Shown here one piece after another: positions 56,701-64,000 of a DNA stretch of 64,000 bases. Source of the stretch: Rhyacichthys aspro (lineage: Eukaryota > Chordata > Actinopteri > Gobiiformes > Rhyacichthyidae); the NCBI GenBank assembly GCA_036850595.1, contig CM072151.1, forward strand, positions 17,275,307 to 17,339,306, written 5' to 3'. Position 1 is the first letter of the stretch, and each line of letters begins with the position of its first letter. The notes under the pieces were generated by a model that worked only from the letters and a program-made list of their open reading frames with translations, was not told where the DNA came from and did not search any database. Made by a program: the position numbers and the translations under genes.

Positions 56701-59700
56701 CGTAGTCTTGCCTCAGACCTGACAACACAAACACTCATTACATCTACCTCACAGTAGAATGAAAGCACACTGGACAGGACCCTTACTCTCTTCTTGCATT
56801 CTTGCCAGTATTTGAACATCTGTCACATCATTGAGTTTGTACGTAGTTGAAGAGCCCACAGAGTCTTCGTCCATTTCTGACGTGCTCAGTTCGCTGTCCA
56901 CTGATGACTGAGGACTCACCGCTGGAGGATTCCTTTCTGCCGCAGAATTTCGCTGTTGAACTGGGGAAATGATAGCATTTCACTGACAAATATTCAGCAA
57001 CAACTAAGTTGTGTGATCTATAGTAATCAATAATGAATATGGTACCTGCATTTACAGGCATGAGCTGCTGTCTGACGATGGGCACTCTGCTGGGTGTGGA
57101 GGAGGGAGAGTTAAAGCCACTGCTGTAGGGGCTGTTAGCTGCATTTGTGCTATAAGGACTTCCATAACCCATCTGCTGGTTGTAGGGGCTGCCATACAGG
57201 CTTCTGCGTTTCATGGCTATGATGTGGAGAAACACAGGCAATAAGAGAATTGTCTAATATGACAATGGAGCAGTTTCTTTGAATGGAAAAAAAAACAGTG
57301 GAAGTAAGTTTAGAGCCTTGTTAATCTGTGAAATTTATATTCATGCAGCCCGAGTACCAACCAAAGCTCAGTCACACTTCAGCATTTACTGCAGCATAAA
57401 CAGGGTTACACATCCCAGTGTTGGCTACAACTCAATCAATGTGTGCTGTGCTCTAAGTGCAGGAGTAGCACTGCGCTGCCCTTCTGCTCAGCTCTATTAA
57501 CTTGTATGGTGGATGCAGGCCTGATGGAAAGCTTCTACATTATGAACTGACAGAAACACTCCACACAACAGACCATTCAATCCTCACGCACACAGCACAA
57601 TGCAGTTCTCTGTGAGCAATGGGTTTGAGCCGAGGATTGTACTCAACATTGAGACCAGACTGCGGACAGTGAGTGGGTTCTGATGCTTTGTGCATTTGTT
57701 TCTTTGTCTCTCTGTGTCTGGATGTGTTTACACAGCTGGTGGGAAGTGCCTTTTAAGATCAGCTTACTCTTCTTTCCACTTTCTCCCTGTCCTTGTGATC
57801 TGCACTCGTTCCTGCTGCATTATTCAGGGAACTCCATCAAGTCTACTCTGATGACATGCGCACAGATCTGCTGTAGTAGGCTAACACACCACAACAACAT
57901 GTATAATAAAGAGGATGTTTAGTGAAGGGATGCTCACAGTCTTGACATAGTCTTCTTAAGTGGCAATTGATTTGAAGAGTACATGACTATTGTCACTGCA
58001 CTCTTAATACTAGCTTCACTAGAAAGATGAATGTCTAAAGGGAGCTATAGTAAAGAAGCAAGGAAGAAGTCCAGGTTCAAACTACTAAAACCAATGGCAC
58101 TTTGATGATCTACCATCTGTGACTGGATTGGAGCATTTTTAGTCTTGGCTATCCACAGTTGTGGGAACTTGAGGACAATTTCCACTGGGGAAAAAATGAG
58201 CAAAGCTACAACTTCCTGGCAGAAATAAAGGATCTGGATGTGAACTTTAATAATGAGGGAAAGTTTAAGACAAAGCTTGACATTGAAGTCTACTTGGGTT
58301 AAAAAAAGGAAAGAATGGCTTTAAGCAGTGCCTGGACGCCTTAAGCAAATCACAAGAAAATAACCAACAGTGTTGCTTTTGTAAATCAACAAGAAAATAT
58401 CACACAGAGGAACTGCCTGTGACGTAAAAAAGGAGAACTAACTTGACAAAGCAATGTTTCTGATAGCAGAAGCAGGGTAGGCAGGCTGTGTGAGTATTTT
58501 GACCTCTAGGGCTTTTGTATGTGTTGTAGATCAACATTGCAGGACAGCTGTCACAGCACAGCTATAGAAAGACTGGATTTAACTGCTTTGCCCTTGTAAC
58601 AAACACCGTGATGTGAAGAAAACAGTGCTGTGTGACTTCTAAAGTCAACTCGCTGCAACTATCTCCCAGCAGTCTCCACCCTTTTGGCACTTATATAACC
58701 TGGCTTTAGGATCTGCACAGGGTATGCACAGCCAAAGGCTCAGTCAGTACTGAAACCTAAAGTCATATTTAAACTCCAGGAATGCCTTGTATGAGTCAGC
58801 ATTACATCCCATTTTTTGGGGCATTTTTCTTAAGACAAACTCAGACAATGCCATGGCAACATGGTTTCCAAGGCCCGTTAGAGAACGGGTGTGTCTGTGG
58901 GGAGTCTGAGACAACAGCATGAGCATGAAGCACCAAACATTTGTCAAGTCTAATGTCTCCTCAGGCCCTCAGCGCAGAAGCATAATCTAACTCCAAAAAC
59001 ATAAAACTATCAATTTTAGTTTGCTTTTTGTTGAAGCAAAGACCACATTAGTGCCAAATGAAAGTGAGCTGGACTGATACTATTATTGTTTTGTGGGGTA
59101 TTTTCAGTCCAACAGAGGATGAGGTTATTCTCCAGCAGGACTACATGGATGAGATCACCATTAATGAGTAAGATTAAACTATGCTGAACATTAGTTATCT
59201 GGCATTTAATATTTTGTCAAATGTACAGGGAGAGAAGCGAACTGGGAAGTGTGTTGTTTTAAATGTAATAGTGAGGTAAATCCTATGTACAAATAACCTA
59301 AATAAGCAGCATCATATATTCAATTGATGTTTAGATGTCCCATAACAGAAACAACAGAGACGAGGGCTGTGACAGTGCAGAACAGAGCATGTGGGTCTAT
59401 TGCTCAACATGATCTTAGTGTCACATGGGCATGCCTCTGTCAAAATGGAAATGACCCCTCTCAGTTTAGCTGAGGATTTGAGACCTGTGCTCTTCACCAA
59501 GGGATGCACTATAATTAGCTGGAAACATTCAAAACTATTACTGATGAATCTACTACTGAAAAAATCTGTTGATCTGACGGGTCTGTGTGCTTTATAAAAT
59601 AAACAAACCTGGCTGTAGTCATTGATCTAGCTACATCCCTACCACTGTTATACTACTGTAAGCATACAAAAGTACATGGAAAAACTTTAAAATGTTTTAC

Positions 59701-62700
59701 CAAAGAATGGTCACATAGGACAAAACTTTAACAGCTGTGCCATGGCTTGTCAACATAAGCATTATTTCCACTGGAGCGGTACAGCATGGGTTGGGTCAGT
59801 ACTGTCACGTTTCCATAATAATCGGGAAAAATAAAACTACCAGCATGATGCTGCTCATGTGTCCTACTGTGACTTGCAATACATTCCAGAAGTCATTGTT
59901 TGTAAACCTTCAGCAGGTCAAAAAAAAAACAAGTGTTAATTTTATTGTCTCTAATGACGTCACTACGTTGGAGTCTGAAACCACTCACAAGTTTTCATTC
60001 AGTGACTCACCATAATAATGCCACAGACACACCTTTGTCTGGATAAAGACTGCTTTACAGCCAATGAGCAAAGTGCTTGTAACCAAGACTTTTACTTTAT
60101 TTCTTGTGTGATGGCTTAGTGTACCTGACATGGACAGGTCCAGTCTGTGGATCAGGGAGCGCTTGGCTGATTCCATCTCCGGACTGGGGTTGTCCAGAGC
60201 CTGGCGACACCACACAATGGGACTCAAGGCTTTCTGTAGGGGACTGTTGAGTTTGGCTTCATATAACCTGCAAAACATAAAGACAAGAGCAGTGAGTGAG
60301 TGAGCAATAAATACAACAAGGGCTTTCTGCAGTGATAACTGACCGAGCTCACACCTGCCATGTCCTGTGTGTGATGTGCTCTGACAGCTATAAAAGGAAA
60401 TTAGATTCAAGCGATAAGTGACAATGTCTGTCATTGCAACTAAATATCTGATACAACACCAAAAACCAAAAAGAAACCATTTATGTTAACTCACGGATAC
60501 CTTTTACCCTGGCATTGTTGATGAGGACCACACAACTTTAAAGGCCCTGCTGCAGAATGTGTCTCAGGGCTGGTCTCTTTGCCAAAGTCACCGGGTGCAG
60601 TGCTTACTCAGCTTCATTGATTACAACTGTCAAAGCTTTCAGATGTTGATAAAAGCCTTGTGGAGTATGATCTAAAGCTTACTGAACTGATAGAACCAAG
60701 GCTTTTTTCTTATGTGCCAGTTATGCAAGTGTAAAAGTATGTTTATTCTTGAGAGGGATCTGAGTCAGCAGCTGTCAGCTCTGAGGTAGTCTTTCTCGAT
60801 GAAAGCGCAAACATTACAGAAAGACTTTTGCAAGGAAACACAAGCAAAACAACAGTTTTCATTTATAATTTGTAAAGCCCAAATGTGATTCTATCTCTTA
60901 AACAAAAGTCATGTGTTGCATCTGTCTTCAATACATTGCTGCAGGAGAAAGGGCAGCAGTTTAAATCCAGTCAAATGCTAATTCAGGGATTACAGGAGTC
61001 TGTAGACGGAGCTGGCAAAAGCTGGGTACTACAGGGTAATCCCAGATACCAATCTGATCCAGAGGGCAGACAAACAGCCAAGGGATGAAAGACTGGAGCT
61101 TTGTTTGGCATGAGTGAGCAATGTTAGAGAGTAGTCTCAGTAACTGGAATACTGAGAGGACTTGACTTGAGCACACAATGTAACTGCTTTATGGAAAGAG
61201 CGCTCTTCTTTAAGAAGCTTTATCACAAATGCAAATCCGACTGCAAAGGCCTTTTTTAGTGATATAATGTAATATCCTTCTTTGTCAATACAATCGGTAT
61301 GTTTAAAAACGGCATTTAAAAGAGCTTTGGAGGAAAAGAACATTGCTCCAACAACTGTCCTATGGTTTAAGTGGACCTGACTCTTATTTGTTGAGGCTTT
61401 TGTGATGTAATGCATGTACTGGATATATCTTGGAGTGCATTCCAGCCCATTAGTGGTCTGTCATAGTCGTAAAAGAGACCAATCAAACAAACCCTCCGTA
61501 AGAAGACCGATAACGAGCTCCTAATCCTGCAACAATGGCCACTCATCAAAGTAAGCTGTCCAGTGTACAATACAGTGACTCTGTCGACTGTGATGGACTT
61601 TGTCTAAACTCTACCAAAGTCGATACGTCTGGTATTAGTGTTTAGACTCATTTCAACATAAACACAGCAGCTCAAATCCATTCAGTGTTGGGCTTAAGGA
61701 TTAAGCTTTTGAGGAAAATCTGTGAAAAGCCTAACAAATACTGAACAGCTCAGCTAAAAATCAGCATATATATTAAAGCATAGGTGATCTCAAGCAAAAA
61801 AAGAAGATATTAGCTTTTGTAATAAAGGATAGAATAAAACTAGTCTCCAAACATAACCCATTCATGGCAGCAGTAAAGTAATCTGTGAAAATAGAAGCTT
61901 GTGATCTGTGTTCAGAAGACTACTCCTGCTTGATGAGGTGCTGTCACAGCCTTTTCCTTTCTTGCTGAAGCTGCAGAGCACTTGTAGCTCTGTGCCAACT
62001 AGCTCGTGCTAAAGGGGAATTCACTGGAGGAAAATAGCCATAGCTACCTCTCCCACATGGCTGCTGGGCAGGAAAAAACTTTCATTTGAACTGTAGTCCC
62101 TCATTTCCTGCTGCCACTGGCTGCCATGACAAACCAAGCAATCTGTCACAACACAAACAGAATTGGTGCAACAGATGACCAAGGACTTTAGGGTCCTGAC
62201 AGCTGAGGGTCCAACAAATGCACACAATGTACATAAGGTACGGAATAATACATAGCTGTACAACAAAGTGTGGCTATTATTGTAGAGTCAGTGAAGTGGC
62301 TTGACATCTCTAACATGACTTGATGACAACATCCCTCAGTCAATTACACAATGAGACTCCTTCAGATTTCTGTAACTGAGGAGATGCCAAACTGTTGTGG
62401 TAGTAGTTATTAATGTGTAGAGCAGCTGTGGCTAGGCAGTTTGACCAGTTTTGAACACAGACATGGGTGTAAGGCCAGACACCTCCCAAGACAAGCCTGT
62501 CACTCACCAGCTGTCCTCGTCTTCGTGAAGACAATCCATGTCCTCCAAGTCTAAGATTTCTACTTCATCTAAGATTGATGTTTCGCCTTCATCTGTAAAC
62601 CCTCCAGTTGTGTCTGTATAAAGTGAGTTCCTACTGGACAGAGGGGTGGCACCCGTAGCCCCTTCACTGTCGTACGCCCTCCTGAAACTGATGCCGTCGT

Positions 62701-62971
62701 ACGACAGTCTGGGGCTCAGGCAGCGGCTGTTCTCCACCAGCCCGCCGAACCCCACCCCAGTGTAGCCGGTCAACCCGGCTGCCAGCCCCACTGCCAGAGA
62801 CGGGTCGTAGCCGGCGCTCAGGGGTCTGTGGCTCCCTGACATCGCCCCGGACGAAGACAACATAGTAGACCTACTCCGGAGCTGCTCGTTTTGCTGTTCG
62901 AGTTTCTTCACCAAGTCCTGGAGCTTCCGCACCTCCAAGTCCGCGTTGATATTTGAGTTGATATCCTCCAT
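53702..62971 (-). CDS. slain2: SLAIN motif-containing protein 2
   Basis: SLAIN2 is a microtubule plus-end protein that links EB1, CLIP-170 and ch-TOG and promotes processive interphase microtubule growth. Exons (- strand order): 62971-62508, 60267-60125, 57216-57046, 56960-56787, 56718-56365, 56274-56131, 55139-55053, 54049-53842, 53765-53702; phases join to 602 aa (human about 581). Seen: N-terminal coiled coil (VRKLQDLVKKLEQQNEQLR), acidic EILDLEDMDCLHEDEDSW, the PIVWCRQALDNPSPEM box, SPYSSGFNSPSSTPSR, the YKLNDVTDVQILARMQEE helix, Ser/Arg/Pro-rich RHSPRASPRNSPRSRSPAR, and GLPRPSAPAGGGIPVPRSKL, with an EB-binding-like GIP core, before the end WREGCY. The exon 7 acceptor is a CAGCAGCAG tandem. 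Slain1 is the alternative; neighbours favour slain2. Confidence 0.9.
55140..56130 (-). other. slain2: slain2 intron 6
   Basis: No exon recognised. It holds the CTCF-like motif at 55280-55294. Intron 7 (54050-55052) likewise shows no supported exon. Confidence 0.4.
55280..55294 (+). promoter_or_regulatory. CTCF-like motif
   Basis: The + strand reads CCACTAGAGGGCGCT, a full match to the CTCF core. It lies in slain2 intron 6 and points away from the motif at 53681. Confidence 0.6.
57217..60124 (-). other. slain2: slain2 intron 2 (2.9 kb)
   Basis: No slain2 exon seen inside. It contains a MITE fragment at 59764-59815 and, on the + strand, an exon-like open block at 59108-59166 (see findings). 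The rest is unremarkable. Confidence 0.4.
59764..59815 (+). mobile_element. Fragment of the TTTCCACTGG MITE
   Basis: TTTCCACTGGAGCGGTACAG followed by CATGGGTTGGGTCAGTA matches an end of the element at 11353-11586. The opposite end was not found nearby, so this appears to be a truncated copy. Confidence 0.5.
60268..62507 (-). other. slain2: slain2 intron 1 (2.2 kb)
   Basis: The intron starts GTGAGT on the gene strand and ends TTTTGCAG. No exon, RNA gene or clear repeat recognised. Open frames on both strands are short and overlap each other. Confidence 0.45.
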
Positions 62972-63250
62972 AGTGGCTTCTCTCAGCCTACCGAAAATAT
63001 GCGGCGGTGTGTGGTATTCCCCCTCTTTTCTTTGCCCAATGTCCTTTATCGCTGTTGACTTTTGTCTTCTCTACGTCTTCAGTGAAGACACGGCGGTGTT
63101 GAGTTGACTTAAATCGTTAAACACCGTCATCTTCTCCGGTTAGTCGCACTCAGGGTCGAGGCCATTTTCATAATAGTCGTCACCAACTGAGAAAGACCAA
63201 CAGGCGGCGGACTGTACACGTCACCGCGTAACGGTCGGGAGCGAGCACGT
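62972..63250 (-). promoter_or_regulatory. slain2: slain2 5' UTR and CpG-rich promoter
   Basis: The stretch upstream of the slain2 start codon is CpG-rich (GGCGGCGG near 63203, CACCGCGTAACGGTCGGGAG near 63222) and lacks a TATA box, as expected of a housekeeping-type promoter. On the gene strand AAAATGGCCTC (63173-63163) resembles a YY1 site, often found just downstream of initiation sites. Confidence 0.5.
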
Positions 63251-63450
63251 AACCAACACCTATTTTCACGCGCACACGTCATTTACATGGTATTTGCCCA
63301 TTTGTTTACAGTTGACTCCGCGACATTAGCTAGCAGATTACAACGCGTATTACAATGCAGTAATCAGTTTTATTCTTACACAAAATTAACCTAAAATAAA
63401 GTAAATAATGTATAAAACAGATAGAAAATTAAAAACAAGGAAAAAAAAAC

Positions 63451-63456
63451 TTTATT
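63451..63456 (-). terminator. Poly(A) signal of the edge gene
   Basis: AATAAA on the - strand about 100 nt after the stop codon at 63555-63557. It separates this gene's end from the slain2 promoter by about 200 bp. Confidence 0.5.
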
Positions 63457-63554
63457 TTTTACATATTTCTTATACATTTGGTATTATTACCATTTTACAA
63501 ATTATTTACTAATATATGAAATAATGTAGCAAAACAAGTGGGTGCTCAGAGGTA

Positions 63555-63788
63555 TTAACACAATTCTAGGGCTTCTTCTGATTCCAATTTCTCCTCTGTA
63601 TTTTGATCTTCCCTGCGCTTTTCAGTTTCATCCTTAGCTGTTATACCCTCTTCTTCATGTCCCTGATTGGACATGGTTGTTTCCAGCACATCCTGGTCAG
63701 CCGTTGCATTCTGGGACTCAGCTCCTTCCTCATCCTCATCTTCAACATCCATCTCAAAAACCCGTATGTGTCTCAGATTTGCACTCAG
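63555..63788 (-). CDS. Last coding exon of an unidentified gene (partial)
   Basis: On the - strand a TTCTCTCTTGGCAG acceptor ends at 63789 and is followed by 77 open codons to a TAA at 63557-63555. The first residues (LSANLRHIRVFEMDVEDEDE) look like the end of a structured domain. The rest is a hydrophilic, Glu/Asp-rich tail ending in EEALELC. The rest of the gene lies beyond the window, so I cannot name it. A poly(A) signal at 63451-63456 supports this as a 3' end. Confidence 0.6.
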   Translation of the reverse strand: MSANLRHIRVFEMDVEDEDEEGAESQNATADQDVLETTMSNQGHEEEGITAKDETEKRREDQNTEEKLESEEALELC

Positions 63789-64000
63789 CTGCCAAGAGAG
63801 AAGTATAAATCTCTTTTAAAACTATCCATTTAATTCATTCACTGCACAAAAAGGAAGGACAATAAAAGATCGATCACTGTTGCCAATTTGTAGACCTTGC
63901 AGAATGCATGACTCCTTAATAACGTCCAATTAAAAAAAAAAACAACCTACACATGTTAGGTACTGCCAGAAATTAAGAACATACCACACAGGCCACTTTG

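Overview
The window is nuclear DNA from a ray-finned (teleost) fish. Genes have vertebrate GT-AG introns, many under 200 bp. Introns and spacers carry foldback/MITE-like repeats typical of fish. The protein-coding content is the block fryl - zar1 - slc10a4 - slain2, the same neighbours as the FRYL/ZAR1/SLC10A4/SLAIN2 region of human 4p11-p12. I assigned exons by reading splice sites and checking that codon phase is kept across every junction. Paralogue names rest on remembered vertebrate proteins and on gene order, because no search could be run.

Layout. Positions 1-4700 hold no gene I can support, apart from a likely 5' end of fryl near 4.1-4.7 kb. On the + strand, 4744-38537, is fryl (Furry-like), a giant cell-morphogenesis scaffold. 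I resolve 63 exons that join in phase to about 3,168 codons, including three small cassette exons (45, 9 and 18 nt). A probable 3' UTR runs to about 40.1 kb. On the - strand, 43257-41731, is an intronless 508-aa kinase of the HIPK type. It sits between fryl and zar1 and has lost several normally conserved kinase features. On the - strand follow zar1 (48161-45687, 4 exons, 322 aa), slc10a4 (50942-48901, 3 exons, 425 aa) and slain2 (62971-53702, 9 exons, 602 aa). The far right edge (63788-63555, - strand) holds the last coding exon of a gene I cannot name.

How the genes relate. They do not form an operon-like unit. fryl and slain2 both act on the cytoskeleton (NDR-kinase/furry signalling and microtubule plus ends). 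zar1 is an oocyte RNA-binding factor and slc10a4 a neuronal vesicle transporter. Shared features are positional: four successive genes on the - strand, a divergent pair of perfect CTCF-like motifs at 53.7 and 55.3 kb inside slain2, and several MITE-like insertions.

Most interesting points: the degenerate HIPK-like kinase with a MITE 85 bp upstream of its start codon; three fryl cassette exons that each have a TGC just upstream of the 3' splice site, as in SRRM4-dependent neural microexons; a phase-compatible internal first exon that could give a short C-terminal Fryl; an unexplained long open exon at 36295; and a compact zar1 promoter with E-boxes and a NOBOX-type site. I found no CRISPR, tRNA, rRNA or phage-like system, and nothing that I would call a new multi-gene biological system.
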